Assembly: GCA_963921935.1 (NCBI GenBank)
Contig: OY998181.1
Location: 138,717,423 to 138,781,422, forward strand
DNA from: Galeruca laticollis
Lineage: Eukaryota > Arthropoda > Insecta > Coleoptera > Chrysomelidae
Length of the DNA: 64,000 nucleotides
Direction: 5' to 3'
The position numbers and the translations under genes are program-made. Positions 1 through 11,362 of this stretch are shown piece by piece. The first letter of the stretch is position 1; the number at the start of each line of letters is the position of its first letter. Under the pieces are notes generated by a model. It searched no databases. It had not been told where the DNA came from and was given only the letters and a program-made list of their open reading frames with translations.

Positions 1-380
1 GAACATCGTCTTCGTAGCAACTAGTAGAGTTAACTTAAAAAAAGCTTATATAATGTGGATTAGCATTTGGTGTTATGAATTCAGAAATTGAAATTTAATG
101 TCGAGCGAATACGTAAAACTTTTAGAAGAACAAAAACGAAAGAAAGAAAATAATGTAACAGATACCGAAATGGCAGAATTTTAGTGTACAGTATAGAGAA
201 AGATTCGACAAAGAGAAAAAGTCCAAGGCGAAGGAAAAATTTATAAAACCAAAAAGAAAAGAAAAGAGAAACTCCGAGTCGTCTAACATTTCCATTATTC
301 GTTGTTGAACTTCGTTTTTGTGTATAAAAGAATAGCAGTAACATTTGGTATGGATGAGTATTTCGTCAAATGTTTAAATT
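1..380. other. Unassigned AT-rich left edge
   Basis: I see no recognisable gene. A 28-codon plus-strand frame starting at 100 (lysine- and glutamate-rich) is too short to support. The 264-bp minus-strand frame over it has a low-complexity, hydrophobic composition of the kind produced by reading A-rich DNA backwards. This stretch is the downstream flank of the minus-strand gypsy relic. Confidence 0.4.
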
Positions 381-922
381 TCGTGTTTTATCTCGTTCGT
401 AAAAGTTAGTTTGTCTTTGTCAACTATCTTTTTGAAATTCCAGAATAGCATTTTTTACTTCTGCATTCAAATTATCGGTTATAATTAAGTTTTGAATATT
501 TTCATCAGAATTTTGTGAATAATTATTCTGTGAAATATCCTCGGTATCACAAAAATTAAAATTTTGTTTTAATGTATTAGTAAGAGGTGTTACTTTCAGT
601 CGGTCTTTTATTACAATTTCAACACGTTTATCACTGCGGTTTATTATTTCAGTTTTAGCAAAACCGTTTTCTGCAATTTTAATAGTTTCCGGGAAATAAA
701 GGTTAAAGGTTATCTATTTCTTGACTGGGTACTATGAGTTCTTCGGTGTAACAGCTAACTGGGACTTTTACGGCAGCTATCTTGTGGGAATCGACAGATA
801 TTTTGAAATCTTCTCTATTAAAATCATAGTAAATCGGAATTTGAATATTATCATTTTTTAGGATATTATTTTCAAAATCAAAACATAATTTAAGTTTTTT
901 AATCACGTTTAAACCGATGAGG
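381..922 (-). pseudogene. Gypsy A: C-terminal protease and pre-RT linker remnant
   Basis: Minus-strand reading gives NGLIGLNVIKKLK at about 935-900, the end of a retropepsin-type domain, followed by a linker with NRSDKRVEIVIKDRL and a stop near 425. The same order (LIGLD...LK, then a linker before RT) occurs in the related copy near 53 kb. The RT that should follow is missing, so the element is truncated here. The upstream half of the protease is on the other side of a solo LTR (927-1366). Assignment to Ty3/gypsy rests on this layout plus the Gag upstream. Confidence 0.6.
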
Positions 923-926
923 CCGT

Positions 927-1366
927 TGTGATGATCCCGAAAAAGACAGTATTGGGAAAAAAAGACATTTTTATTAAATTGTGTATATTATATTTTTCAA
1001 TGTTAACTACGGCTATCGATCTGAGTAAGGTCAGGCAAGCACCTAGAAATCACGTTTCTATTTAACGTAAACAGCGTTCACACGCGGAAGGTCGAATCGA
1101 GAGGTAATTGACATGAATGTTTCCTATAAAAACTAAGTGTAACTAACCCATGATTCATTCATTTATTATTATTTTGAATAAGTTAAATGGTAGATGATAT
1201 TGTATTTGTGTTAATTTTAAATATACTAAACCCAGTGATTTTATACAATATGTTGTTTATTCAATCCCCGAAGAACGGCTACTAGGTAAGTGTTTTCCTC
1301 ACAAGATATAATGGCTTTATGGTAAACGTAACATATACGAGGGGCACTTACCAAGTAACCACCACA
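927..1366. mobile_element. Solo LTR, 440 bp, flanked by CCGT duplication
   Basis: The segment begins TGTGATG and ends CACCACA, a terminal TG...CA pair with short inverted ends, and is flanked by CCGT at 923-926 and 1367-1370. Removing it together with one CCGT joins the minus-strand protease frames into HNSFDGLIGLNVIKKLK with no frame change, so the boundaries are exact. It has no coding capacity. A TATAAAA string lies near 1127 on the plus strand, but orientation is uncertain. A solo LTR is the usual product of recombination between the two LTRs of one element. Confidence 0.8.
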
Positions 1367-1683
1367 CCGTCAAAAGAATTGTGAAACTTAAATAAAATAT
1401 ATGGTATTGTACAGAGTGATTTGAATTCAGGGAAAGCTGGAATTTCTGATTCAAATTTTGCGTTTTTATGACCTACTGCTGTTGTAATTCTAGTTGTTTC
1501 TTGAAAAATAGTATTAGAAAAGAATTTTTCTGCGATGACAGGATCTAATATTGATTGCACACTACCTGTATCAACTAGGAGTTTTATCGGAGGATTGTTG
1601 ATTTTTATATACGGTAATTCAGAGCTATTACAATAAGACAATATTTCGTTTACGTTAAATTGTCTTCCAGGCTCGTTTTCCAA
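1367..1683 (-). pseudogene. Gypsy A: retropepsin-like protease, N-terminal half
   Basis: The minus-strand frame contains IKLLVDTGSVQSILDP, a retroviral-type aspartic protease active site with the DTG triad intact. It then reads to FDGV at the solo LTR, where the frame is interrupted. In a working element this enzyme cleaves Gag and Pol. The upstream sequence overlaps the end of the Gag frame by a few codons, as expected for a gag/pol shift. It is inactive here because the domain is split. Confidence 0.75.
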
Positions 1684-2988
1684 AAATTTTGATTATTATT
1701 ATTTACAGAGTCGTCATTATACGTGACGGGATCTATGTAATCGGGATCAATGTTATGAGTTCGGTTTTCGACGTTGTAAGGATTTAACTCAACGTCTGGG
1801 TAATTAATGTTCGAATCAAGTGAGTCTGATTCGGTTTGAATTTGGTGCAAATCTTGGGAAATAAAATTTCTGGGATGAGTAGATCTAAAGTAGTTATTTG
1901 GTTGATTAGGCTTAAAAATGTTTCTTGAGTTTATTGATATTGGTTCTGGTCTATTTTCTGGAGCTTTACCACTGGGTGCAAAAACATTTTTTGGTAGTCC
2001 AAATACTTGTCTATTGGTCGGGTAATTTCTAGTCATTTGTCGAGGTTGGATTTGGATTGGTTGACTAGGAAATTGGTTAGGGCTTTTGTAATGATTTATT
2101 TGGTCATTTGAGTTTTGTATTGGATTTTGATTTCGGTATTTCAGTTTGAGGTGTTTGTTGGAATCGTATGGGCAATTGATGTTGATTGACAGTATAACTT
2201 GAATGATGGTTATGATTATTTGGTTCTTGTCTATTATAATTTTCTGAATTTATGTTAGTTTCCGAATTATTTTTAAATTTAAAATTATTTGTAGAATAAT
2301 TAAAATTGTCTTCTTCAATAATAAATGTAATAGCGGCTTCGATTGAGGCTGGATTCTTAATTCTAATTGTTTGTTGTAGCAAAGCGGTTAAATTTCTAAC
2401 AAGCGTTTTCAAAGCCATTTGGTCACATTGTCTACGATATATTTCTTTAGTATTAACAGGCATTTCTGTTAGTGAAAAACTATTAATTCTTTGAACAAGG
2501 TGGCTTTTTAACACTTGTAGTCTTCTAACAAAATCTAATGTTGATTCGTTTTTAAAAGGATGGGCCATTAAGAGGTCCTGCTCCAAACATTCTAGTGATC
2601 TCTTATCGCCAAAACATTGTTCTAATGCGTCTTTTAATAAATTCCAATTATCTAGTTCAGTTCTACAACCAACTAAAAGATTAGCTCTTCCTACTAATTC
2701 AGAACAAATTGCTCGTAAAATATAATGAATCATAACTACATTACCTACATAACTATATGTATCTATAAGAAATTGGCAATTCACTATAAATTGTATGAGA
2801 GTTGAGTTATTGCCGTTATAAGGTAAAATTAAATCTACTGTTAATTTCAACATTTGAATGTTAATTTGTTCATTTTTATTAGCCATATTGTTTGGATTAA
2901 TATTACTACCACTAACGTTTTCTTCTAAATTTAATGAATAATTCAAACTTGAAATCAATTCTTCAATATTTGTATCAGAATCGTTCAT
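1650..2988 (-). pseudogene. Gypsy A: Gag polyprotein, frameshifted
   Basis: The N-terminal 294 codons (2988 to 2104) start at ATG and show a retrotransposon capsid: a helical region with LILPYNGN...LIQFIVNCQFLIDTY, then LLMAHPF and ESTLDFVRRLQVL, and a C-terminal RIKNPASIEAAITF segment typical of gypsy Gag. An N/Q-rich tail continues in another frame (2036 to 1650), so at least one frameshift lies near 2100-2130. No CCHC knuckle is visible. It is related to the Gag at 60.2-60.7 kb. Gag would form the virus-like particle in the cytoplasm. Confidence 0.75.
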
Positions 2989-3760
2989 TAATAAATTGAC
3001 AAACTATATATGTATATATTTTCTATTAACAAATGTATTTATAATTAAAAAAGAAAGTATATTTCCAACCGGGAAATATTTTACCTATCTTAAAATTAGG
3101 TAGGTGTAATAGGAAAACTCGGTACTTACAGGTACTTTTGTAGTTCTTCCTACGTGATTCTGTTTGCCCATGGATGGTGTAGGTTGTCGTCTAAGAGTTG
3201 AAACTCACGTTTGGTCTTTTCACAGAACCGGTCTCGATGCCGTGACTTCCCGAAAATACCTAACTACGACTATATCCTACTGACTGCGCCAGTTAAGATA
3301 TTTTGTTCACGAAATATCTTTTTAAATAGTTTAATCTTAATTTAAAAATTCAACTTCATTGTTTCAGAGTCACAAACAGAATGAATGATAAATATGAGGA
3401 TAATACGAAGTTAGTTTATAATTAAATGCTGACAATATGATATGATTATATAATATGCAAATTGGCTTCACATACTCGCTTCACGCTCGAGAAATTTTCA
3501 TAGAATAAAAATCCTTAATCTTTAAAGAAATAAGCATTAAAATTTTTTTATTTAAATCAAAAATATCAAAACTTAAAACAAAGTAAGTCCTTATCAAAAA
3601 TAAATATATTTTCATAACTAAACGAACATTATTTAATAAATTCAAAAATAAAAAATACTGTTTTCATTTATAAGGAAAATCGAAATTTTTTTATTTCAAA
3701 TTCTAGTTTCAGTCGTTTCAGTTTTATATTTTATTTTTCAGTTTCTGAGTATGTGTATTA
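2989..3760. other. Upstream flank of gypsy A, nothing recognised
   Basis: Very AT-rich DNA upstream of the gypsy Gag start. A 5' LTR would be expected here, but I cannot place its ends because no partner LTR is in the window. No coding signal is seen on either strand. Confidence 0.4.
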
Positions 3761-3769
3761 ATTTTTTTA

Positions 3770-4460
3770 AAGCGCCTACTAGGTTCTCGTTGTGCTTTGT
3801 TAATTGCTCACTATTATGAATTAAATTTTCTGCCATCACTGACAGAGGTTTAGTTTTTGACCTTTGCCTAGGTCGTATTTGATTTTATTTATTGTTTAAG
3901 AGACGTGGTTGATGTTGGTTCAAATGGTGTGTTGCTTGCTGTTGGAGATTCTGTAGACACGGTTTCAATGTAGAGCACTTAATAATCCTCTTGGTTTTCA
4001 TTTTCTGTATTGTTGTCTTGAGGTACCAAGTCTATACGTTCATATGAAGTAACATCAGGTGTTCCATCTACAGTAATTCTACCCCAAACTGCCAAACCCC
4101 GTTCTTCTATATCTGTAAGCTTTAAATCTTCTTGGGGCCCTCCTCCAGTTTGCAACCGTGATGCTTTTAGCTTCCTTAATTTCGACTTGGTACTATATTT
4201 CCAATCCAAGAATCTCTATAACAGCAAAAATGAATTGACGAAAATACATACATATGAAGATGCCTTTTTCCATTTTTCTGTTGAAAGAGAGGGTCCAGTA
4301 CCAACTGCATTTAATGTTAATTCTTCCCACTTTTTTGATATATTATTTGGATCTACTATACGGTAGGATTTATAGTGTTATTTCGAAATATATAATCCGA
4401 TTCCATCATATTTAAATACATTTCTAATTGTTGGGATGACGTGTTTTTGGATCTTTTTCT
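3770..4460 (-). pseudogene. Myb/SANT-like DNA-binding protein relic
   Basis: Minus-strand pieces in order: a region near 4440-4260 with ISKKWEELTLNAVGT and STEKWKKA, then KLRKLKASRLQTGGGP at about 4185-4130, then a C-terminal segment with MAENLIHNSEQLTKHNENL near 3840. The W...W pattern followed by K-rich helix and TGGGP is the layout of insect Myb/SANT-like regulatory proteins, many of which are the second gene of Harbinger transposons. The pieces are in different frames and probably included introns. No Harbinger transposase is adjacent, so it could also be a dispersed fragment. Confidence 0.55.
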
Positions 4461-4464
4461 TTTT

Positions 4465-4990
4465 GTGCTGTAAAAATATTACTATAATAAACTATATATC
4501 AAGTATTAAATTTTTACTTATGACATAATCTAAAACCAGTCACGGAAAAGCACAGCACGGATTTGAATTGTACGGATAAAGCCTTAAAACTGCCGAAAAT
4601 GCGAAAAAAACATTGAAATTTAGTTAAAATTTTGACATCATAAATATGTGTGAAGTTGAAACCTATAAATTATAGATCTGTAATTTGGCTCTTACAGATT
4701 TGGTTTCAGAATAGGACATTTTACAAATCTGTAAAAAGCAAACTACAGACTCTATATCTTATAGATTCTGTAAGTTATAGGTGATTTCTCAGAATCGACC
4801 CATAAATCATTTATTTTATTCTAATATTCATCCTCTGATGTTATAGGTGGGGAACCCGTGTCATTGCTAGAGGTTGTTGGTTTGTTTTGCAGATAAATAA
4901 GTTGAGGATATATTGCACTAACATTGTTAATATCTCATCTCTTATTCATTGATGGTTGATTTAATTTTATGTTTACTAGTTCGATAAATT
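4465..4990. other. Non-coding, short palindromic motifs
   Basis: No gene is seen. Between 4660 and 4780 there are several short inverted motifs built from TTACAGAT and ATCTGTAA, compatible with the end of a small decayed element. I cannot set boundaries. Confidence 0.3.
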
Positions 4991-4994
4991 CTCG

Positions 4995-5760
4995 TTAAGT
5001 TTTGTTAGATTCTATATTTAAGATTTCAGCTTCTTTATAGTTCATTTTATGTTTAGTCTCTAAAACATGCTCTGTAAGTTCACAAGTTTTTTTGCTTAGA
5101 TTGCAATCACTTTGATGTTGAGTTATACGTTCCTTTAAGGTACGTAAGGTTTGGCTAGTGTAAGTTAAGTTACAATGTATACAGGGAATGTTATAAATTA
5201 CGTTGGTTTTCATTTCCTTTTTATCTTTCTGTTTAACCTTGGAAAAAACGTCTCTTACCCTTAAAATATTCCTGTTAGCAATTTTAACGTTTTTATTTTT
5301 GAAAAGTCTACTGATCTTGTCTGAAAGGTTTTTAACAAAAGGTAATGACCCATATTTAGTATTTATTGCTTCATTACTGTTTAAGGGTACATTTTCGTTG
5401 CTTCTATGTGTATGATTGAGGTCTGTATCAATAATTGTATTAAAAATCAATTTTTTAAGCGGGTTCTAGGATAACTATTATTAATGAAAAGTTTTTATTT
5501 CATAGGGCGGGATGACAAATTCGTGCTATTCTATTTTTCATAGCTAACACTAGATTTATTTTCATTTTTTCGTAATGGTAAGAGTTGTAATTCAAGTATC
5601 GCCCAGAATTTGTGGGTTTTCTATACCAATCCAACATTACGATATTTGTTGGATTACTTATCACTAAACTGTCTAGGAAAGGCACACTATTGTTGGTTTC
5701 TGTTTCAATTGTAAATTGTATGTTAGTATTGTGGCCATTAAAACCTCGTAGAATCGTGTC
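4995..5760 (-). pseudogene. Penelope-like element: RT end and GIY-YIG endonuclease
   Basis: Two minus-strand frames are consecutive pieces of one protein. The first (5760 to 5500) ends the reverse transcriptase: VPFLD, WYRKPTNSGRYLNYNS and a KINLVLAMKNRIAR segment, as in Penelope RTs. The second (5450 to 4995) holds KTNVIYNIPCIHCNLTYTSQT followed by LKERITQHQ, the GIY-YIG endonuclease of this class in which the second motif is degenerate (YTSQT). A frameshift near 5460-5500 separates them. The RT core is missing, cut off where a plus-strand gypsy begins at about 5760. Confidence 0.75.
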
Positions 5761-5769
5761 TATACCATT

Positions 5770-6450
5770 GAAGCATTGAAGAAATGAGGAATGAAGAAAT
5801 TAACTATCCACAGAGAAATAGTGAAACTTACAATGAGATCGGAATGGCATTGGAGAAAATAAAGAAAGACATGAAAGAAGAATTGGAGAGGATGAAGAGG
5901 CAATTGACGAGTGAACAAGGAACGGTCTCTTACATATATATATGAGGAAATGAAGAAAGCGTCAAATTTGATGGAAATATCAGGAAGGTGCATCCAAAAA
6001 TATTTTTAAGGATATTATCAAACAAAATAAAGTATATGAGAAATTTTGATGACGTTATAGAAGTATTAAGAAGACACTTATCAGGACAAACCCTATTATG
6101 GTTTACGAGCAATGAAATTGACTTCAATAATTTCAAAGAATTTGAAACTGCCTTCCTAAAATTATACTGGGGAGAAATAATACAAGGAGAGGTCCGAAAA
6201 AGATTATATTTCGGCAAATATGATGAAAATAGAGGAAATACTATGTATCTCTATTCATTATCTCTTTAGCCGCAAGCACAACATCTAGAACCGATCAGAA
6301 AGGAAGAAGAAATCATGTTTATATCTAGGCACTTCAAATATCAAATTGCTGAAACCATCGCTATACAAAACATCAAAACCTACGAACAACTATCAAACTA
6401 TTTAATGAGGATAGAGAGAAATCTGACAAGTAATAGAACCAAATAATTCA
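5770..6450 (+). pseudogene. Gypsy C: Gag capsid relic
   Basis: After a charged coiled segment (ALEKIKKDMKEELERMKRQL, 5850-5910) the plus-strand frame reads HPKIFLRIL, IEVLRRHLSGQTLLWF, FKEFETAFLKLYWGE and YFGKYDENRGNTM, the pattern of a Ty3/gypsy capsid. It continues past an in-frame stop at about 6268 into ISRHFKYQIAETI and LMRIERNL. There is a stop near 5941 as well. The element is the plus-strand neighbour of the Penelope fragment and is truncated at its 5' side. Confidence 0.7.
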
Positions 6451-6561
6451 AGAAATAATTTAAACTATAATCTGAACAGGCAAAATACAGATAGAGAAAA
6501 TATCGGGAATAATTCTTATTATACAGGTGACATCTCAAACAATATAAACTTAAACAATAAT

Positions 6562-7035
6562 ATGAATAACAGAAGCTGTAACAACACAAGAATGGGAAAC
6601 TATCCAGAAAATAATTTTAATAGGAACAATCAAGGAAGAGGTAGAAATAAATACCATAATACAAGTAATAACTATAACAATAATAATAACAGACGGTACA
6701 ATCAAAATTTTAATTATGCAGACAATAGTAATACAAATAATAACAATAATAATGATATAAACGACAATGTTCGTCAGAACAATCGATTTATGCGTCGTAA
6801 TTCTGACGGTAATGTAAACTTTAGTAGAAGAAACTATCAACGAAATAACAATAACGGAGAAAATAGAAATGTTCACTATCAACGGACAACACACAGCCAG
6901 GGCAGGCCAAATTCTCCAGACAATTATAGCACTAAAATCGAACGGCATGATTGCGTAAACGATGATCATCCGTCTACGAGTAGAAAAACAGCTGATGCTT
7001 GTGTGCAAAACACTAGTAGCCAGAATTTTCATTGA
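6562..7035 (+). CDS. Gypsy C: asparagine-rich Gag tail
   Basis: A 157-codon frame composed mainly of N, R and Y with repeated NNNN runs encoded by AAT/AAC. It sits between the capsid relic and the protease, where gypsy elements place nucleocapsid. No CCHC zinc knuckle is present; basic R/N-rich stretches may substitute for it. The composition makes homology assignment unsafe, so the call depends on position. The stop codon overlaps the start of the protease frame. Confidence 0.5.
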   Translation: MNNRSCNNTRMGNYPENNFNRNNQGRGRNKYHNTSNNYNNNNNRRYNQNFNYADNSNTNNNNNNDINDNVRQNNRFMRRNSDGNVNFSRRNYQRNNNNGENRNVHYQRTTHSQGRPNSPDNYSTKIERHDCVNDDHPSTSRKTADACVQNTSSQNFH

Positions 7036-7514
7036 AGGATGGCGTAGCACGCAATCGATACAGTTATGTGCATCCTAGAGAATTCCTCAAGGAAACGGAT
7101 TGCCTAGAAAAGAAGGAAAACAATTTATTAATATACATTACAGGTAAATTGTCAGATTTAAATGTAAACATTTTAGTTGATACCGGTTCTGAGACTTCTT
7201 TAATTACAGAGAGTATTGTGAACAAACTAAACCTACAAAAATATTTCATAAAAGTACCAAAAGTAAATCTAATAGGTCTTAATAATAAAAAGTTTAGTGA
7301 AATTAACAAATCCATCATTGTAAAATTAAAATTACAAAACATAGATTTAGAGGTACAATTGCTAGTCATACAAAGTATGGAATATGACATGTTATTGGGT
7401 TCAGATGAATTATCTAAGCATAAAATGGATATTAATTATGAAACAAGAACAATAAGTACTTATGGAATTGGAGTTAAATTTAATGAATGTAGAGATCAAA
7501 CAAGAAAGTTATGA
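7032..7514 (+). CDS. Gypsy C: retropepsin-like protease
   Basis: The frame contains VNILVDTGSETSLI, the aspartic protease DTG motif, followed by a hydrophobic VIQSMEYDMLLGSDEL segment corresponding to the second conserved G-S/A-D region of retropepsins. The length (160 codons) is right for a protease with flanking linker. It overlaps the Gag tail by 4 bases, a likely translational coupling or frameshift site. The frame is uninterrupted, unlike the rest of the element. Confidence 0.75.
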   Translation: MKDGVARNRYSYVHPREFLKETDCLEKKENNLLIYITGKLSDLNVNILVDTGSETSLITESIVNKLNLQKYFIKVPKVNLIGLNNKKFSEINKSIIVKLKLQNIDLEVQLLVIQSMEYDMLLGSDELSKHKMDINYETRTISTYGIGVKFNECRDQTRKL

Positions 7515-7568
7515 AGGTCACAGATGGAATGTGATAATTATGACTAAGATATATGGAAGGAAATACAG

Positions 7569-8080
7569 TTGGATTGTGAAAGAGAAAAAAGAAAGAAAGT
7601 ACAGGAATTGTTAGGAAAATATGAAGGATTATTCGATAGGCAGCCAAGAGTAGCTAAGGATTTTATACATAGTCTGAAGGTAAAGGATATGGAAGCTTTC
7701 CGCGTGGAAACCTACCCAATTCCATACGAATACAAAGGTGAAATGCAAAATACAATTAAAAAATTAGTAGAAGAAGAAATTATAGAATATAGTAATAGTA
7801 AAGAAAAGAGATGGAGACATAAGAATATGTCTAGATGCTAGAAACTTAAATACACATTGTATACCAGAATTTGAGGCACCTCTAAAATATAGAAGCAATA
7901 CTTGGAAGGATTTCAAGAACCAAAATTTTCACAAAACTAGATCTAAAACACAGTTTTTGGTTGATACCACTAGATAAAAATAGTAGAGATTATACTGGTT
8001 TTATGGTGGATGGAGTTGTCTATCGATTTAAGGTAGTACCATTTAGAACGCAATCGGAAACAGCAGCATTACTTTATACT
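7569..8080 (+). pseudogene. Gypsy C: reverse transcriptase fingers, truncated
   Basis: The first frame (7569-7841) has a pre-RT region ending KLVEEEIIEYSNS. Shifted frames then give DIRICLDARNLNTHCIPEFE and, at about 7961-8070, WLIPLDKN-like, RDYTGFMVDGVVYRFKVVPF. These are RT blocks before the catalytic YxDD. At least two frameshifts are present. The domain stops at about 8078 where a 162-bp tandem pair begins, so palm, RNase H and integrase are lost. Confidence 0.75.
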
Positions 8081-8393
8081 CAAATATTATCTGAAATTTC
8101 TTGCTTTAGGCAAATTTTGAATTCAGTTAATTTTGTGGTAGTCCCTTATCTTTTTTGTTGTGTGTGTACTGAGAAATTCTGTTTTGCTTGGTAGCGTTTT
8201 TGGTCTCAGTATACGCTTTATTTGTATAGTCCCTCTATTGCTCAAATATTTTCTGGACTTCCTTGCTTCAGGCAAATTTTGGATTCAGATTATTTTGTAG
8301 CAGTGCCTTTTTTGTTGTGTGTGTACTGAGAAATTATCTTTTTGCTTGGTAGCGTTTTTGTTCTCAGTATACGCTTTAGTTATTTTTATCTTC
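8079..8393. repeat. Tandem pair, 162-bp period
   Basis: The units starting at 8079 and 8241 match over most of their length: both contain CTCAAATATT, TTGCTT(T/C)AGGCAAATTTT, GTGTGTGTACTGAGAAATT, TTTTGCTTGGTAGCGTTTTTG and CTCAGTATACGCTTTA. Each unit holds a TACTGAGA...TCTCAGTA inverted pair. The gypsy RT ends where the first copy begins. This is either a satellite fragment or the end of another element. Confidence 0.7.
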
Positions 8394-9634
8394 CCTGTAT
8401 TTTGATACGATAATAACACGTTCTTTTTGTTGCACGACAATTTATCGATTATTTTGGTGTACTGATACATACTGATAGTATTTTATTAAGACATATATTA
8501 GTTTTCTTTTTGAGTTGTTGACAAAACTATTTTTTTTTTGGATAACTTTCGATGTGGTTTGGAATACTACAGTTTATATTTTCGTTACTTTCATAGCGAA
8601 AGTGTTTCCGATTTATAATGTTTTCTTCTATGTATATTTCAATTTTGGTTTTGAGTACTCTGTGTGTGTTATCGCTAAATTCTTAGCACTTGGTTCTGTC
8701 TTGGTGAGTTACTTCTCTCCAAACTTTCCGATTGTAGGAAAGGGGGGAAATGCCAAGGCTTGTTATTTTTTTTCTCTTTTGATTTTTCCTTTATAGTTAA
8801 GTAATGTATTTTAAAAACACACACATTTTTAGTCACGTTAGAAGATTTTCTTAGTAGATTTCTGTTCCTTACCTTGTATTTAAATTCTGGGAAGGAAGGA
8901 ATACATAGAACAGATAGGAAGCTTATGCTTCAACACATAAAAAACTGAATCTAGTTTTTAAAATAAAACTAACAGAAGTATGTTCTATCATATTCGCTTT
9001 GTTCCCTAAATAAACAGAAAATGCGGAATTATAAAGCTAAAAAAGAATGAAAAGAAATTATTGAAAATTTGCTTCAAAAAGAATATAAAATGTTTCTTTT
9101 TTATAATAAAAAAGAATTAAACATACAAAATTCATCAAACGCCAGCCGATATTATAATTTTAAATCAAACAGTAAAAACACCGGGAAAAATATTTCAAAA
9201 ATCTAACTCACTAGCAAATATGTGAAACCACAACGATGTAGGTACTAACTCATGAATTTTACTGATAGGAAGAGACTTTTCCAATGTACGATATCGTTTA
9301 AATACACGAATTTTGTTGAAGAAACAAGTTTTTTTAATTTCGAAACATTAGTACGACGAAATTAAAATACCATAGTCCGATAGAAATCGTAACAGGCGAT
9401 CGGCTTGTTACAATTTGAAAGGATACAATGTACATATAAATAAATTTTGCAGAAAAATCCAAATAAAACATTGGTTCACAATAAAAATATACAATTTAAA
9501 AACTAATAAAAAAAGTTGTCATTGATACTTACGTTTCTCAAGTTGTTGTTGTTAACATAGGGACTCTAAAATAACGCGCGTGTTTGAAAGTTCGATTTAA
9601 ACACGCTGAGGCGTGCTTTAAATAGGTAATAGGT
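8394..9634. other. Non-coding, nothing recognised
   Basis: AT-rich sequence with no recognisable gene. A 93-codon plus-strand frame at 8515-8796 is strongly hydrophobic, but this follows from T-rich DNA and nothing else supports it. The last 100 bases may be a diverged extension of the foldback that follows. Confidence 0.35.
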
Positions 9635-11157
9635 AACAAAAAAAGTTATTAACAATTTAATTGAAAAATTCGGGTTTTTTAGCGCATTTCTTTAAATAAA
9701 TCAGCAGAATGACTTTGTACGAAAAAATGCTTCATATATGATTTATTTGTAATAAAAATAGCTACAAAATTCCGGTGGTCCGATTTTGAAATTTTCAATA
9801 ACAAAGCCGTGAGATGGAAAAAACTGTAAAAAACGTCAATTTTTTAAAGTTGCTGTAAAAATCACAATTATAAACCAATGTTTATTAAACTTTCGAAAAT
9901 TATAGTTCAATTTATATACAATAATGACGCTAAAGCTGAAAATCAGGAAAGCAAAACTTTTTGTTCTATGAGGTTTTATAAATCTACTGCATCGAAAACT
10001 CAAGGCTTTGCCAAATTGGTTTAAAGCATCAAGACTTGAAATATGGTATACAGGTAGTGTAAATATGCAGAAACAAATATCAATTTGCAAAATTCAATTA
10101 TCTTCATTTTTACAGCTTTGGTAAGGTTTTATACGTCACCCTACTTTTATACGCCACCGTTTTTTCCCTATAGTTTTTGCAATTTTCATCTTAGAGAAAC
10201 CTCTTTAACGTAAATCGATTCCTTCTATTTTTTGACGTATTCTCAAAAAAAATTTTTGTGCCACGACCTTCTGGACCGAAGATACGTTTTTTTTTTCAAA
10301 AAAATCTGGAAGACACAATAAACACGTTACAGCACTCTGATTTTTGGCTGTTAATATTTAATACTTCGCGCTTCAATTTGATACTCGATTACGAACACTA
10401 GAAATCAATGAATCATATCCGAATATTTTTGTATTGAAAATTTAAGTATTAAATATTAACAGCCAAAAATCAGAGTGCTGTAACGTGTTTATTGCAATTT
10501 CCAGATTGATTTTTTTGAAAAAAAAAAACGTATCTTCGGTCCAGAAGGTCGTGGCACAAAATTTTTTATTGAGAATACGTCGAAAAATAGAAGGAATCGA
10601 TTTACGTCAAAGACGAAAATTGCAAAATCTATAGTAGGGAAAAAACGGTGGCGTATAAAAGTAGGGTGACGTATAAAACCTTACAAAAGCTGTAAAAATG
10701 AAGATAATTAAATTTTGCAAATTGATATTTGTTTCTGCATATTTACACTACCTGTATACCAAATTTCAAGTATCAGCTTTAAACCAATTTGGCAAAGCCT
10801 TGAGTTTTCGATGCAGTAGATTTATAAAACCTCATAGAACAAAAAGTTTTGCTTTCCTGATTTCCAGCTATAGCGTCATTATTGTATATAAATTGAACTA
10901 TAATTTTAGAAAGTTTAATAAATTTTGGTTTATAATTGTGATTTTACAGCAACTTTAAAAAATTGACGTTTTTTACCGTTTTTTCCATCTCACGGCTTTG
11001 TTATTGAAAATTTCAAAATCAGACCACCGGCATTTTGTAGCTATTTTTATTACAAATAAATCATATATAAAGCATTTTTTCGTACAAAGTCATCCTGCTG
11101 ACTTATTTAAGGAAATACGCTAAAAACTAATTAAATTGTTCATAACTTTTTTTCCTG
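9635..11157. repeat. Giant foldback (inverted repeat, arms about 0.7 kb)
   Basis: The left arm (9635-10366) and right arm (10444-11157) are reverse complements with few mismatches, around a 77-bp loop. Matching landmarks include CCACGACCTTCTGGACCGAAG, TAGGGTGACGTATAAAACC and CGTACAAAGTCAT in opposite orientations. Mirror-image 84- and 86-codon frames on the two strands are a by-product of the symmetry. Outer flanks (to about 9540 and 11230) may be diverged arm. No transposase is inside; this is a non-autonomous foldback or long-TIR element. A transcript through it would form a very long hairpin. Confidence 0.85.
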
Positions 11158-11362
11158 ATAAATTTTTTTGTCAGCATTTTAAGGTGTTATTGTACTTGCC
11201 ATTTAAAGTAGGACTGCAAAGTTATTTCTGAGTTATCAAGAAAATACCACTTACACTGACTTTTCGGCCTCTGCCGACTGGACTAATTTAGGAAGTGCCT
11301 TCGTCTAGGTTCTACTTCCAAAGGTTTGGTGTTATTATATACAATTTCAGAGTTTATTCCTG

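Noticed and set aside
6550..7050. 166-codon minus-strand frame over the N-rich Gag tail
   Set aside because: Isoleucine/valine-rich shadow of AAT/AAC codons on the other strand.
8515..8796. 93-codon hydrophobic plus-strand frame, membrane-protein-like
   Set aside because: T-rich DNA gives hydrophobic translation; no homologous pattern or second evidence.
9836..10958. Two 84-86-codon frames with nearly identical peptides on opposite strands
   Set aside because: They are the mirror arms of the foldback; no start context or family match, so not called as genes.
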